From Larkinella insperata (lineage in GTDB: Bacteria > Bacteroidota > Bacteroidia > Cytophagales > Spirosomataceae): a stretch of 64,000 nucleotides of DNA. Positions 49,520 through 58,861 of this stretch are shown here, piece after piece (the first letter of the stretch is position 1; every line of letters starts with the position of its first letter). The position numbers were made by a program, and so were the translations under genes. The stretch spans positions 4,671,501 to 4,735,500 of the forward strand of contig NZ_CP110973.1 of the NCBI RefSeq assembly GCF_026248825.1. Reading direction: 5' to 3'. The notes below the pieces were generated by a model. The model was not told where the DNA came from and searched no databases. It saw only the letters and a list, made by a program, of their open reading frames with translations.

Positions 49520-51490
49520 ATGACCCTCCGAGTTACCCTCCTTGCTGCGCTTCTGGCCGGTACAGTGAACCAGACCGTTCACGCCCAAATTCCCGTCCGG
49601 CGGTTTGAACCCGTCGGTTTTTCGCAGGTCACCATCACCGACCATTTCTGGCGGCCCAAGCTCGATAAAGTAGCCACAACCACCCTACAGGCCTGCATCG
49701 TGCAGACGGAGCAGAAGTCGGGGCGCATCCGGAATTTTGAGAAGGTGCAGCGGGGAAAACACGAAAAACACGAGGGCATTTACTACGACGACAGTGACGT
49801 TTACAAAGCCATCGAAGCCATCGCTTATTCGTTGAAAAACCGCCCGGATGCTGAGTTGGAAAAGAAAGCCGATGAATGGATCGACAAGATTGCGGCCGCC
49901 CAGCAACCCGACGGATACCTTAATACATATTACACACTGGTCGGGCTGGACCAGCGCTGGACCGACATGGAAAAGCACGAGGACTACTGCGCCGGCCACC
50001 TGATGGAAGCCGCCGTGGCCTACTACAACACCACCGGCAAGCGCAAACTGCTGGACGTGGCCATCCGGTTTGCCGATCACATCGACGCCACGTTCCGGCA
50101 GGCCAACCGCCCCTGGGTAACCGGGCATCAGGAGATCGAACTGGCCCTGATGAAGCTCTACCACCAGACTAAAAACGACCGCTACCTGAAACTGGCCGAC
50201 TGGTTTCTGGACCAGCGCGGACGCGGTTTTGGCAAAGGCAAAATCTGGGATGACTGGAAGAATCCGGATTACTGCCAGGACGGCCAGCCGGTGAAGGCCC
50301 AGAAGGAAATTACCGGCCATGCCGTGCGGGCGATGTACCTCTACACCGGGGCCGCCGATGTGGCCGCGACCACCCAGGATGCCGGGTACATGAACGCCAT
50401 GAAAACCGTCTGGGAAGATGTGGTGTATCGCAACATGTACATCACGGGCGGAATCGGGTCGTCGGGGCAAAACGAGGGATTTTCGGTGGATTACGACCTG
50501 CCCAACGAATCGGCGTACTGCGAAACCTGCGCGTCGGTCGGGATGGTGTTCTGGAACCAGCGGATGAACCTGCTCACGGGCGAAGCCAAGTACATCGACG
50601 TACTGGAACGGAGCCTGTACAACGGGGCGCTGGATGGCCTGAGTTTGAGTGGTGACCGGTTTTTCTACGGCAACCCGCTGGCATCCAGCGGCAAAAATGC
50701 CCGGAGTGAGTGGTTCGGGACGGCCTGTTGCCCCTCAAATATTGCCCGGCTGGTGGCTTCGCTGGGCGACTACATTTACGGCAAAAATGATTCGGGCCTC
50801 TGGGTCAACCTCTACATTGGCAGCAATACAAACCTGAAAATCGGTAAAACCGACGTGCCCGTTCAACTCGAAACCAATTATCCGTGGGAGGGCCGCGTGC
50901 GGCTGACGGTCAATCCGGCCAGAAAGACCCCGTATGCGCTCCACCTGCGGATTCCGGGCTGGGTGAGCAACGTGCCGGTGCCGGGCGATCTCTACCGGTT
51001 TGCGGATGCGGGCAAAGCCGCCGTTACGGTTAAACTAAATGGAAAACCCGTTGACTACAGGGAAGAAAACGGCTATGCCGTCATCAATCGAACCTGGCAG
51101 AAGGGCGATGTCGTTGAACTGGATTTGCCGATGGAGGTGAAGCGCGTGGTGGCCCGGAAAGAACTCGTAGCCGCCAACGACCGGGTAGCCATTCAGCGCG
51201 GACCGCTGGTTTACTGCGTCGAGGGAGCCGACAACGACGGCCAGGCCTGGAACCTGCTGGTGCCCGACCAGACGACGTTTACGACGCAGCCGTACCAGGT
51301 GCTCACCGAACCGGTGGTGGCCGTGCAGGCCCAGCTGCCGGTTGTCGGGCCTTCAGCCGACGGAACGAGTGTGGTCACCGAGAAGAAAACCGTTACAGCC
51401 GTTCCGTATTACGTCTGGGCCAACCGGGGCAAAAGTCCGATGCAGGTCTGGCTGCCAACTAAAGCAAAACAGGTGAAGCTGTTGGATTAG
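49520..51490 (+). CDS. GH127 beta-L-arabinofuranosidase-type enzyme (DUF1680)
   Basis: This 656-residue enzyme has a signal peptide (RVTLLAALLAGTVNQTVHA). An (alpha/alpha)6 barrel fills about residues 30-440 and beta domains follow. The zinc and catalytic residues of GH127 are visible: Glu335 and Cys337 in AYCETCASVGM and Cys403/Cys404 in GTACCPSNIAR, matching Glu338, Cys340, Cys417 and Cys418 of the Bifidobacterium enzyme HypBA1, where the first Cys of the pair is the nucleophile. It should release L-arabinofuranose (or a related sugar) in the periplasm. It is divergent from the GH19 gene and stands alone. Confidence 0.92.
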   Translation: MTLRVTLLAALLAGTVNQTVHAQIPVRRFEPVGFSQVTITDHFWRPKLDKVATTTLQACIVQTEQKSGRIRNFEKVQRGKHEKHEGIYYDDSDVYKAIEAIAYSLKNRPDAELEKKADEWIDKIAAAQQPDGYLNTYYTLVGLDQRWTDMEKHEDYCAGHLMEAAVAYYNTTGKRKLLDVAIRFADHIDATFRQANRPWVTGHQEIELALMKLYHQTKNDRYLKLADWFLDQRGRGFGKGKIWDDWKNPDYCQDGQPVKAQKEITGHAVRAMYLYTGAADVAATTQDAGYMNAMKTVWEDVVYRNMYITGGIGSSGQNEGFSVDYDLPNESAYCETCASVGMVFWNQRMNLLTGEAKYIDVLERSLYNGALDGLSLSGDRFFYGNPLASSGKNARSEWFGTACCPSNIARLVASLGDYIYGKNDSGLWVNLYIGSNTNLKIGKTDVPVQLETNYPWEGRVRLTVNPARKTPYALHLRIPGWVSNVPVPGDLYRFADAGKAAVTVKLNGKPVDYREENGYAVINRTWQKGDVVELDLPMEVKRVVARKELVAANDRVAIQRGPLVYCVEGADNDGQAWNLLVPDQTTFTTQPYQVLTEPVVAVQAQLPVVGPSADGTSVVTEKKTVTAVPYYVWANRGKSPMQVWLPTKAKQVKLLD

Positions 51491-51635
51491 AGACGGTTAC
51501 GTGGGTGGATAAAGAAGTTGCCATTCCGGTAAAACAGGATCGGGGTCGGGCGGGAAACAGGGGTTGTTTCGAGCTTTAATTCCGGTGATGTTTTTCCAGA
51601 ATGGCAACAGAAACCGCGTCAAGGGGCGCAACTAT

Positions 51636-52571
51636 TTAGGCTGCTGGAATGGATATAGCCTCAAATTCTTCTTCAATCAGTTCGACGTTGATGCCGACGG
51701 CCGCTTTCATGCCGTTGTGAGCCGCGATGAGCACCTGCCGCATCATGGTGTGCGTATCGCCAGCCGCAAAAACACCGGCCACGCTTGTCTTCCCCGCTTC
51801 CCCCACGACGACCATCCCTTTTTCGTCCAGCTCACAACCCAGCTGTTCGGCCAGGTCGCACGTTTGCAGGAGGGTGGGGTGTGCATACAGGGCGTCGATC
51901 GGAAAGGCGGTTTCGTCGGCCAGCGTCAGGGCCTGCAAGTGGCCGTGCTGGTGCTGAAAAGCCACAATCGGCGTCTCAACAATCGAAATGCCGTGTTGGG
52001 TCAGTTGAGCGGTTTGCTCGTCGGTGAGCGTCGAAGGACCGTTGGTAAACAGGGTCAACCCCGGATTCCAGTGCTGAATCCGTTTTGCCATTTCGAAACC
52101 CGTGTGCCCGTTGCCCATGATGCCAACGGTTTTATTCCGAACTTCGTATCCGTGGCAATAGGGGCAGTGCAGAACCGAGATGCCCCAGCATTCGGCAAAA
52201 CCGGGCAGGTCGGGCAGGATATCCTTCAACCCCGTGGCCAGCAAAATCCGGCGGGCCGTAACGGTTTCACCGGTATCGACGGTCACCGAAAAGCCGTCGG
52301 CCCGGCGCTCGGCCCGGGTGGCCGTTGCTTCCCGAAGCTGGACCGTCGGGTAGGCCAAAGCCTGCTGGCGGGCGATGGCGGCCAGCTGGGCGGGCGTCTC
52401 GCCGTCGCGGGTCAGAAAGCCGTGGGAGTGGGGCGTCTGGCGGTTGGCGGGTTGCCCGCTGTCCAGCACCAGCACCGTGCGCAGCGACCGTCCGAGCACC
52501 AAGGCGGCACTCAGTCCGGCGTAACTGCCGCCCACAATAATCACGTCGTAAGAAGGTGTTGATGAATTCAT
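51636..52571 (-). CDS. Thioredoxin-reductase-like FAD/NAD(P) oxidoreductase
   Basis: This 311-residue flavoprotein has two Rossmann motifs, DVIIVGGSYAGLSAALVLGR (FAD) and VGIMGNGHTGFEMAKRIQ (NADPH), and the redox pair CPYC in VLHCPYCHGYEVRN. This is the layout of class II thioredoxin reductases and of related enzymes such as GliT-type and ferredoxin-like disulfide reductases. The His residue after the second Cys (CPYCHGYE) is typical of the GliT/HlmI-like branch rather than TrxB, which has CATCDG. Its partner disulfide is unknown. It is convergent with the GH127 gene and 24 bases from the His-rich lipoprotein gene on the same strand. Confidence 0.88.
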   Translation of the reverse strand: MNSSTPSYDVIIVGGSYAGLSAALVLGRSLRTVLVLDSGQPANRQTPHSHGFLTRDGETPAQLAAIARQQALAYPTVQLREATATRAERRADGFSVTVDTGETVTARRILLATGLKDILPDLPGFAECWGISVLHCPYCHGYEVRNKTVGIMGNGHTGFEMAKRIQHWNPGLTLFTNGPSTLTDEQTAQLTQHGISIVETPIVAFQHQHGHLQALTLADETAFPIDALYAHPTLLQTCDLAEQLGCELDEKGMVVVGEAGKTSVAGVFAAGDTHTMMRQVLIAAHNGMKAAVGINVELIEEEFEAISIPAA

Positions 52572-52595
52572 GAGATTTTTTAATTCAGGGTGTAA

Positions 52596-53057
52596 CTACT
52601 GCCCCAGCGATTCCACCGGTTTGAGACTGGCTTCCGTGCGCTGCTGAATCTGGCGAATCTGGTCCCGGGCTTCCCGTTGCAGGTCACGCATCTGATCGGC
52701 GGGCAGGTCTTTCAGTGTCGCGTCGGTATGGTGGTGATGCTCGTGCTTCCCGTGTTCGTGGTGATGTTCGTGCGGCATCCCTGGCACTTCGACCCGGTTT
52801 GCTTCCCAGTCCTCGAACGCTTTTTTCAGGCTGTCTAGGCGGACTATCGTAGCCTTTGCCGCCGGTTGCGGCTGGTTTGCCAACCGCGTTTTCAGCGAAT
52901 CAATCTGCTCGATCTGGGGCTCAACCATTTTCTGAATCTGCGTGGCCTCGTTATGGTATTGGGCGGCTTCTTCCAGCAGCGGATCTTTTTTGTCGTTGGA
53001 TGAACAGGCCGTCAAAACCGTTGCGGCACAACTGATTAAAAGCAGGACACGAAACAT
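52596..53057 (-). CDS. Histidine-rich lipoprotein (153 aa)
   Basis: A lipoprotein signal (LLLISCAATVLTAC, Cys18) leads into a helical, charged mature protein. A striking stretch (HEHHHEHGKHEHHHHTD, about residues 96-112) has ten histidines in 17 residues and should bind zinc or another divalent metal. The flanks are coiled-coil-like helices. I do not recognise a family. It lies 34 bases downstream of the MerC gene, probably in one operon behind a Zur-like palindrome, and may buffer zinc in the periplasm; that is inference. Confidence 0.75.
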   Translation of the reverse strand: MFRVLLLISCAATVLTACSSNDKKDPLLEEAAQYHNEATQIQKMVEPQIEQIDSLKTRLANQPQPAAKATIVRLDSLKKAFEDWEANRVEVPGMPHEHHHEHGKHEHHHHTDATLKDLPADQMRDLQREARDQIRQIQQRTEASLKPVESLGQ

Positions 53058-53091
53058 GGGTTGGTTGTTTTGAAAAGTTTACTTGATGAGG

Positions 53092-53469
53092 CTATGGGTG
53101 TTGCGGATGGTGGTGGTGAGTGCGCAGGTTGAGAAGGTGCATGGCAATCAGACCCGCCGAGGCCGCATACGCCAGATACTCAAATGCTTCGTGCACATCT
53201 TCCAGCAACAGGCCGGCGGCAAACAGGCCCAGAAAGCTCCACAGACCCATTTTGACGAGCGGCTGGCTGGCCCGGCGGGCTGCAAAATAAACGGCAATAA
53301 CGTTGATCACGATAAAAACGTAATCCAGACTGAGAAAGCCGATGCGCAGCGTCCGGTCGGCCAGCAGCGTCGACGATACCAGCAGAAAAGGGGTGATCAG
53401 GCAGTGGATGATGCAGAGGATGGAACCGGTAATGCCTATATAATCGGCTTTGCTGTAAGAAGTTGCCAT
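53092..53469 (-). CDS. MerC-domain membrane protein
   Basis: From the ATG at 53469 (MATSYSKADYIGITGSILC) this is a 125-residue protein with four hydrophobic helices; the upstream extension from 53544 is not credible. MerC stretches: IGITGSILCIIHCLITPFLL with the Cys-x3-His-Cys pattern that binds metal in mercury transporters, and the third and fourth helices (SLDYVFIVINVIAVYFAARR, GLIAMHLLNLR). The C-terminus is His-rich (THHHHPQHP). In Bacteroidota such MerC genes occur with Fur-family regulators and are thought to serve zinc rather than mercury; that is inference here. Confidence 0.87.
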   Translation of the reverse strand: MATSYSKADYIGITGSILCIIHCLITPFLLVSSTLLADRTLRIGFLSLDYVFIVINVIAVYFAARRASQPLVKMGLWSFLGLFAAGLLLEDVHEAFEYLAYAASAGLIAMHLLNLRTHHHHPQHP

Positions 53470-53504
53470 AAGAATGCAAGATTTTGTTGAATACGAATGG
53501 AGTG

Positions 53505-53543
53505 CAAAAGTACCAAAAAAATGCTTAATGCAACTATGTTGCA
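53505..53543 (-). promoter_or_regulatory. Promoter with Zur-like palindrome for the MerC/His-rich operon
   Basis: On the minus strand TACTTTTG (53505-53512) matches TAnnTTTG; a TTG at 53531-53533 lies 18 bases upstream. That TTG is inside a perfect palindrome TGCAACTATGTTGCA (53529-53543) whose arms are TGCAAC/GTTGCA. A repressor bound there would block the -33 element. The predicted leader is about 30 bases. Confidence 0.65.
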
Positions 53544-53673
53544 AAAACTTTTTGCGCTACTTCCTGTGCTGAACAAAGCTGTTTTGCCCGAGAGAGCCGG
53601 GTGGTTAACTCGATATTTTTTAGGTTATTGGGGCCGGATTGAAAACCATTGAAATTTTACCTGATTGGATTAC

Positions 53674-54288
53674 ATGATTAATACCATCGTTTTTGACCTC
53701 GGAGCCGTTTTAATCGACTGGAATCCGCACTATCTCTACTCAAAGATTTTTCAGGAAGAAGAAATGCGCCACTTTCTGGCGACCGTCTGCACACCCGACT
53801 GGAACGAAGAACAGGACGGCGGACGCTCACTGGCCGAAGCCACGGAACTGCTCGTGGGCCAATATCCGGAACACGAAGAAAACATCCGGCACTTCTACGG
53901 CCGCTGGTCGGAGATGCTGGGCGGTGAAATCGCCGGGACGGTGGAAATTTTCCGGCAGCTCAAAGCCAGTGGGCGGTATAAACTGTACGCGCTGACCAAC
54001 TGGTCGGCCGAAACGTTTCCGATTGCGCAGGAGCGATTTGAGTTTCTAACCTGGTTCGACGGCATTGTGATGTCCGGGGTCGAAAAAGACCGTAAGCCAT
54101 TTCCGTCCTTCTACCAGACGCTTCTGAACCGGTATTCCGTCAAGGCGGATGAGGCCCTGTTTATTGATGATAACCTCCGAAACGTGAAAGCGGCCCAACA
54201 ACTGGGCATCCACAGCATTCATTTTCACAGTCCGGAGCAGCTGAAAGAAGAACTGATTCGCTACGAAATTTCAGTAGAAAACCGGTAA
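53674..54288 (+). CDS. HAD-family phosphatase (haloacid dehalogenase type)
   Basis: This 204-residue enzyme starts at the ATG at 53674. Motif I is VFDLGAVLIDWNPHYL: the nucleophile position is Asp and the second Asp is replaced by Gly-Ala, a pattern seen in the YihX/HAD-IA phosphatases. Motif II is LYALTNWS, motif III the Lys in KDRKPFPSFYQ, motif IV ALFIDDNLRNVKAA. A small cap follows motif I. Substrates of YihX-type enzymes are phosphosugars such as glucose 1-phosphate. The gene lies alone 37 bases ahead of the PHP hydrolase gene, so they may be cotranscribed. Confidence 0.87.
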   Translation: MINTIVFDLGAVLIDWNPHYLYSKIFQEEEMRHFLATVCTPDWNEEQDGGRSLAEATELLVGQYPEHEENIRHFYGRWSEMLGGEIAGTVEIFRQLKASGRYKLYALTNWSAETFPIAQERFEFLTWFDGIVMSGVEKDRKPFPSFYQTLLNRYSVKADEALFIDDNLRNVKAAQQLGIHSIHFHSPEQLKEELIRYEISVENR

Positions 54289-54324
54289 TGCCGTGTTTGC
54301 AGGATGTGATGTCATCTAAAAGCT

Positions 54325-56409
54325 ATGTTCATAAATAAAAGCATCCTGCTACTCCTGATCCTGCTGAGTACGATGGCCCGGGCGCAAATCCGAGCCGATT
54401 TGTCGAAGATTCAGAAACACAACGGGGCCACGGTTGTCCAACAGGGAACCAATCTGGTCGTAAGCTGGCCCACACAGGGGCGGGAGCAAGCGCGTTTGGT
54501 GCTGAGTCTGGAGGGCCAGAAGCCGCTCTTCAACAGCCTGCAGGTAACCCAGGGCGGCAAGTTTCAGGAAGTGGCCAAAGCCCTCGATCCGGCGTTTGTG
54601 CTGACCGTCGGCAAGCGGGACCTGGTTTCCCAGAACGGCTGGAACATTTTTTTCGACAAAACCAACCGACTGCCGCACAAATCCTACGCCGTGGGGCTCA
54701 GCAAACGGAAGGCCAGCGCCCAGACGGTCGGTACGCGCACCGTCGTCCGGATTTCGGAGGTAGAAGCTGCCACGTTCCGCGGGGACCTGGAAATTACGGT
54801 GTATAACGGCAGCCCGCTGTTCAACGTGGCCGCCGTGATGGCAACCGACGTGGATTCAACGGCCATTCTGTACGACGCCGGAATGGTGACCCGCGAACCC
54901 GTCTGGAAAACGATTGCCTGGTCGGATACGGAAGACAAACTCCAGCAGACTCCGGCCCGGCTGGACGAGCCCAACAAAGCGCAGGCCGTCAAATACCGCA
55001 CCATCATGGGCGTGGGAGAGCGGGGCAGTCTGGCGGTTTTTCCGGCGCCCCACCAGTATTTTTACCCGCTGGACGAAGCGTTTAACCTCGATTTTACGTG
55101 GTACGGTACCGGTTACCGGAGCCTGGTTCCGCAATACGGCATCGGCATTCGGCAGGATTTGATGGGCGACCGGCGCTGGGTGCCGTGGGTCAATGCGCCC
55201 CCCCAAACCCAGCAGCGGCTTAATTTCTTTTGCCTGCTGAGTCCCGGCGATCCGGCCCAGGCGTTGGGGGAAGTCAAGAAGTTTACGCACAACGACAAGT
55301 ACCCGACTCTGCCGGGCTACAAGACGATGTCGAGCCACTTTCACAACGAATTTATCATGAGCGTGGTGCTGGCGGGCAAGCCGATTCCGGAAAAACCGGC
55401 GTTTGTCGATGTGTTTAAAAATTCGGGCGTGGACATTGTACACCTGGCGGAATTCCACGGCCCCGGCCACCCGAAAGGGCCGGATAGCTTGCGGCTGCGG
55501 GAACTAAAAGCCTTATTTGAGCAGTGCGAGCGGCTTTCGACGAAGGATTTTCTCCTGCTGCCCGGCGAAGAACCCAACAACTTTTTTGGCGGTCACTGGC
55601 TGGAGTTCTTCCCCAAACCGGTCTATTGGATTATGTCCCGCAAGCCGGAAATGCCGTTTGTGACGGACGACCCGCAGTACGGAAAGGTGTACCGGATTGC
55701 CGACAAGAACGACATGCTGAAATTACTGCAACAGGAAAATGGCCTGGCCTGGACGGCCCACGCCCGCACCAAAGGCTCAACTGGCTACCCGGATAAATAC
55801 AAAGAAGAGGAATTTTTCAAGTCGGATCACTTTTTCGGCGCGGCCTGGAAAAACATCCCCGCTGATCTGTCGGAGCCCCGGCTGAGTCGCCGGGTGCTGG
55901 ACTTGATGGACGACATGGCCAACTGGGGGCATAAAAAGCACGTCATCGCGGAAACCGATATTTTCACGATGGAACCGGAAAACGAAACCTACGCCCACCT
56001 GAACGTCAACTACCTGCAGCTGGACAAACTGCCGGATTTCAAACAGGGCTGGCAGCCGGTGCTGGACGTGATGAAGCAAGGCAAATTCTTTGTCTCGACC
56101 GGCGAGGTGCTGTTTCCGGCGTTTTCGGTGAACGGAAAGGGAGCGGGCGAAACCGTCCGGCTGCCGGGTGACGGCAAAACCACCATCGTGCTGGACGTCA
56201 ACTGGACCTTCCCGCTGACGTTCGCGGAAATCATTTCCGGCGACGGCAAAAACGTGTTCCGCGAGCGCATTGACCTGACCAAAACCCGGCCGTTCGGCAA
56301 GCAGCAATTTACCTTTAATACCCAACTGAAAGGCCGTAAATGGGTGCGCGTCGAGGTTTGGGATGCCGCCGTCAACGGGGCCTTTACGCAGCAGGTCTGG
56401 CTCGAATAA
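54325..56409 (+). CDS. CehA/McbA-family PHP metallohydrolase, secreted
   Basis: This 694-residue protein has a signal peptide (SILLLLILLSTMARAQ), an N-terminal beta-rich region to about residue 330 and then a PHP-type domain of the CehA/McbA group. Metal-binding stretches: MSSHFHNEFIM, IVHLAEFHGPGHP, LLPGEEPNNFFGGHW and LAWTAHARTKGS, supplying the usual His/Glu/Asp cluster. A small beta domain ends the chain. Known members hydrolyse carbamate or phosphoester substrates, and many Bacteroidota copies sit with glycoside hydrolases. The GH78-like gene follows after 75 bases on the same strand. Confidence 0.8.
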   Translation: MFINKSILLLLILLSTMARAQIRADLSKIQKHNGATVVQQGTNLVVSWPTQGREQARLVLSLEGQKPLFNSLQVTQGGKFQEVAKALDPAFVLTVGKRDLVSQNGWNIFFDKTNRLPHKSYAVGLSKRKASAQTVGTRTVVRISEVEAATFRGDLEITVYNGSPLFNVAAVMATDVDSTAILYDAGMVTREPVWKTIAWSDTEDKLQQTPARLDEPNKAQAVKYRTIMGVGERGSLAVFPAPHQYFYPLDEAFNLDFTWYGTGYRSLVPQYGIGIRQDLMGDRRWVPWVNAPPQTQQRLNFFCLLSPGDPAQALGEVKKFTHNDKYPTLPGYKTMSSHFHNEFIMSVVLAGKPIPEKPAFVDVFKNSGVDIVHLAEFHGPGHPKGPDSLRLRELKALFEQCERLSTKDFLLLPGEEPNNFFGGHWLEFFPKPVYWIMSRKPEMPFVTDDPQYGKVYRIADKNDMLKLLQQENGLAWTAHARTKGSTGYPDKYKEEEFFKSDHFFGAAWKNIPADLSEPRLSRRVLDLMDDMANWGHKKHVIAETDIFTMEPENETYAHLNVNYLQLDKLPDFKQGWQPVLDVMKQGKFFVSTGEVLFPAFSVNGKGAGETVRLPGDGKTTIVLDVNWTFPLTFAEIISGDGKNVFRERIDLTKTRPFGKQQFTFNTQLKGRKWVRVEVWDAAVNGAFTQQVWLE

Positions 56410-56484
56410 AAAGCGGATGGTTTCGCCAACCGCGCCTGAAAGTGAATAATACCACCAAAATCCTATACCGAACCCTTTTTCACC

Positions 56485-58233
56485 ATGAAGTTTGTTTTCC
56501 TCGTTGTTGGTCTGTGCGCCGGTTTCGCCGGAATGGCCCAGGCCCAGCTTCCTCCCATTTTTGAAGCATCCCGCGCCAAAGAAGCGCAGACCGAAGCCAC
56601 GGTTCGGCGGTATTTGTCGCCCGTCAAGATTCTGTGGCAGACCGGCACGATTCAGAACGCTGAGCGGCTGTTGAAGGTGGGCAACGGGCAGGCCGACCTG
56701 TCGGGACAAAATATGTGTTCGCTCAAGAGCGACGCCAGCGGCAAGCCCAGTCTGCTGCTCGATTTCGGGCGGGAACTGCATGGCGGTTTGCAGATCGTGA
56801 CCGGCCAGTGGCGGGAAAGCAAACCGATCACCGTCCGGATCCGGTTCGGAGAGTCGGCCAGCGAAGCGATGGCGGACATTGAACCGAAGCAGAACGCGAC
56901 CAACGACCACGCCATCCGGGATATGACCGTGCAGGTACCGTGGCTGGGCAAACTCGAAATTGGCAACACGGGTTTTCGCTTCGTCCGGATTGATCTGGTG
57001 GACGGTAATACCGAATTGCTGCTGAAGGAGTTGCGGGCTATTTTCGTGTTCCGCGATATCCCGTATCTGGGTTCGTTCCGGAGCAGTGACGAAACGCTGA
57101 ACAAAATCTGGGCCACCGGGGCCTACACCGTGCACCTGAACATGCAGGACTACCTCTGGGACGGAATCAAGCGCGACCGGCTGGTGTGGGTGGGCGATAT
57201 GCACCCCGAAGTGTCCACCATCAATGCCGTGTTTGGCGCCAACGAAGTGGTGCCGAAAAGCCTCGATCTGGCCCGCGACATTACGCCCCTGCCCGGCTGG
57301 ATGAACGGCATCAGTACCTATTCGATGTGGTGGATTCTGATTCACAAAGACTGGTATTTGCACAACGGCAATCTGGCGTACCTGAAAGAACAGCAGCCGT
57401 ATCTAGTGAAGCTGGTGGATTTGCTGATCGCGAAAATTGACGATAAAAACAGCGAGAAGCTGGACGGAACCCGGTTTCTGGACTGGCCATCGAGCGAAAA
57501 CCCGAAAGGGATTCACGCGGGGTTGCAGTCGATGATGGTGTGGTCGCTGGGGGCTGCCGGTGACATCAGCCGCATCCTGAGCGACCCAACCACCGCCAAG
57601 AAGTGCGACGAAGCCGTGGCCCGGCTGAAGCAGTATGTTCCCGACCCGAACCAGTCCAAACAGGGGGCCGCGCTGCTGGCGCTCTCGGGCCTGACGCCCC
57701 CCGAAAAAGCCAACCGCGACGTGCTGGCCGTCAACGGTGCCCAGAACTTTTCGACCTTCTACGGCTACTACATGCTTCAGGCGCAGGCCAAAGCGGGCGA
57801 CTACAAAGGCGCGCTGGCCAACATCCGCCAGTTCTGGGGCGGTATGTTGGAGCTGGGTGCGACGACCTTCTGGGAAGACTTCAATCTGGATTGGGTGAAA
57901 AACGCCGGGCGGATTGATGAGCTGGTGGCCGAGGGTAAAAAAGATATTCACGGCGATTGCGGGGCCTACTGCTACATCGGTTTTCGGCACAGCCTGGCGC
58001 ACGGCTGGGCGTCCGGTCCCACGCCCTGGCTGACGGAGCACGTGCTCGGCATCAAGGTGGTGGAGCCGGGGTGCAAAGCCATCAAAATTGAACCGCATCT
58101 GGAAGATCTGACCTTCGCCGAGGGCACGTTCCCAACGCCCTACGGTATTGTGAAAGTGAAGCACACCAAACTCGCCAGCGGGAAAGTTCAGACGGAGGTC
58201 AGCGGTCCGAAGCAGGTCCGGATTATTCGGTAA
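56485..58233 (+). CDS. Alpha-L-rhamnosidase-like (GH78) secreted protein
   Basis: This 582-residue protein has a signal peptide (FVFLVVGLCAGFAGMAQAQ), a beta-sandwich of about 170 residues (LLLDFGRELHGGLQIVTGQW) and an (alpha/alpha)6 barrel with the GH78 stretch WDGIKRDRLVWVGDMHPE, in which the Asp/Glu acid residues lie. It ends with a C-terminal beta domain (LKIEPHL-type region). At 582 residues it is shorter than most GH78 enzymes (700-1000), so specificity is uncertain; GH78-like relatives of unknown activity are common. It probably acts with the upstream PHP hydrolase on a plant cell-wall glycan. Confidence 0.82.
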   Translation: MKFVFLVVGLCAGFAGMAQAQLPPIFEASRAKEAQTEATVRRYLSPVKILWQTGTIQNAERLLKVGNGQADLSGQNMCSLKSDASGKPSLLLDFGRELHGGLQIVTGQWRESKPITVRIRFGESASEAMADIEPKQNATNDHAIRDMTVQVPWLGKLEIGNTGFRFVRIDLVDGNTELLLKELRAIFVFRDIPYLGSFRSSDETLNKIWATGAYTVHLNMQDYLWDGIKRDRLVWVGDMHPEVSTINAVFGANEVVPKSLDLARDITPLPGWMNGISTYSMWWILIHKDWYLHNGNLAYLKEQQPYLVKLVDLLIAKIDDKNSEKLDGTRFLDWPSSENPKGIHAGLQSMMVWSLGAAGDISRILSDPTTAKKCDEAVARLKQYVPDPNQSKQGAALLALSGLTPPEKANRDVLAVNGAQNFSTFYGYYMLQAQAKAGDYKGALANIRQFWGGMLELGATTFWEDFNLDWVKNAGRIDELVAEGKKDIHGDCGAYCYIGFRHSLAHGWASGPTPWLTEHVLGIKVVEPGCKAIKIEPHLEDLTFAEGTFPTPYGIVKVKHTKLASGKVQTEVSGPKQVRIIR

Positions 58234-58297
58234 ACCGGCTGATGGCCCACGGTCCGCCCACTTAGAGCCAGGCAAGCCGTAAAGGGCTGCTGCGTAA

Positions 58298-58861
58298 TTA
58301 GCGGGTTTGCCGTTCCAGGTGTTTGACGCCAAAATACGTAAGAAGGCAGCAGATCAGCAGGCCGAGCAACGCAGGGACAACGGTGGCTGCTCCGGCCTGC
58401 CCGGCTTGCAGAATGCTCCAGCAAATTTTGCCAACTGCTATACTGAAAAGAACGGCCAACCCCAGGAGCACGCTCTTTTTCCAGAAGGCCATTCCCAGCG
58501 CTGCCATTGATACCGGCACCAGCAACGACAGGCAAATTTTGCCCAGATCCCAGGGGCCCCGCAGCCATTCCTGCTCAAATTGTAGAAACTGACGGACGGA
58601 TTCATCGACAACCCGGGGTTTGGGGAACCAGAACGTGCTGGTTAGAAGAATGAAAACCGTTCCGGTAAGGCCCGCCCAACGGCGTTGGTAGGCAAAAAAA
58701 CAGAACGGAATAAGAAACAGCGGGCGCAGGTACCAGCTTAGTTGGTTCTGGTGGCGTTCGAATACCCAGTGCAGAAAGTCTTCGTTGGTCAGGGTAACCA
58801 GGACCAGAATCAGCGTCAGAACGCCAAAAAAAGCGGCCAGCCGGCGGTCGTTTGTTTTCAT
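58298..58861 (-). CDS. Hypothetical membrane protein (187 aa)
   Basis: From the ATG at 58861 (MKTNDRRLAAFFGVLTLILV) the protein has about six hydrophobic helices (for example YLRPLFLIPFCFFAYQRRW, LTGTVFILLTSTFWFP, LSLLVPVSMAALGMAFW, VLLGLAVLFSIAVGKICW, VVPALLGLLICCLLTYFGV) and a short basic tail. I recognise no family and no catalytic residue set. It is convergent with the GH78-like gene. The 295 bases upstream (58862-59156) hold no gene I can support. Confidence 0.7.
   Translation of the reverse strand: MKTNDRRLAAFFGVLTLILVLVTLTNEDFLHWVFERHQNQLSWYLRPLFLIPFCFFAYQRRWAGLTGTVFILLTSTFWFPKPRVVDESVRQFLQFEQEWLRGPWDLGKICLSLLVPVSMAALGMAFWKKSVLLGLAVLFSIAVGKICWSILQAGQAGAATVVPALLGLLICCLLTYFGVKHLERQTR

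Noticed and set aside
51564..52562. A 332-residue plus-strand frame
   Set aside because: It is the antisense shadow of the flavin disulfide reductase gene, which has clear FAD, NADPH and CPYC motifs.
55777..57363. A 528-residue minus-strand frame
   Set aside because: It runs antisense across the PHP and GH78-like genes and shows no protein-like features.
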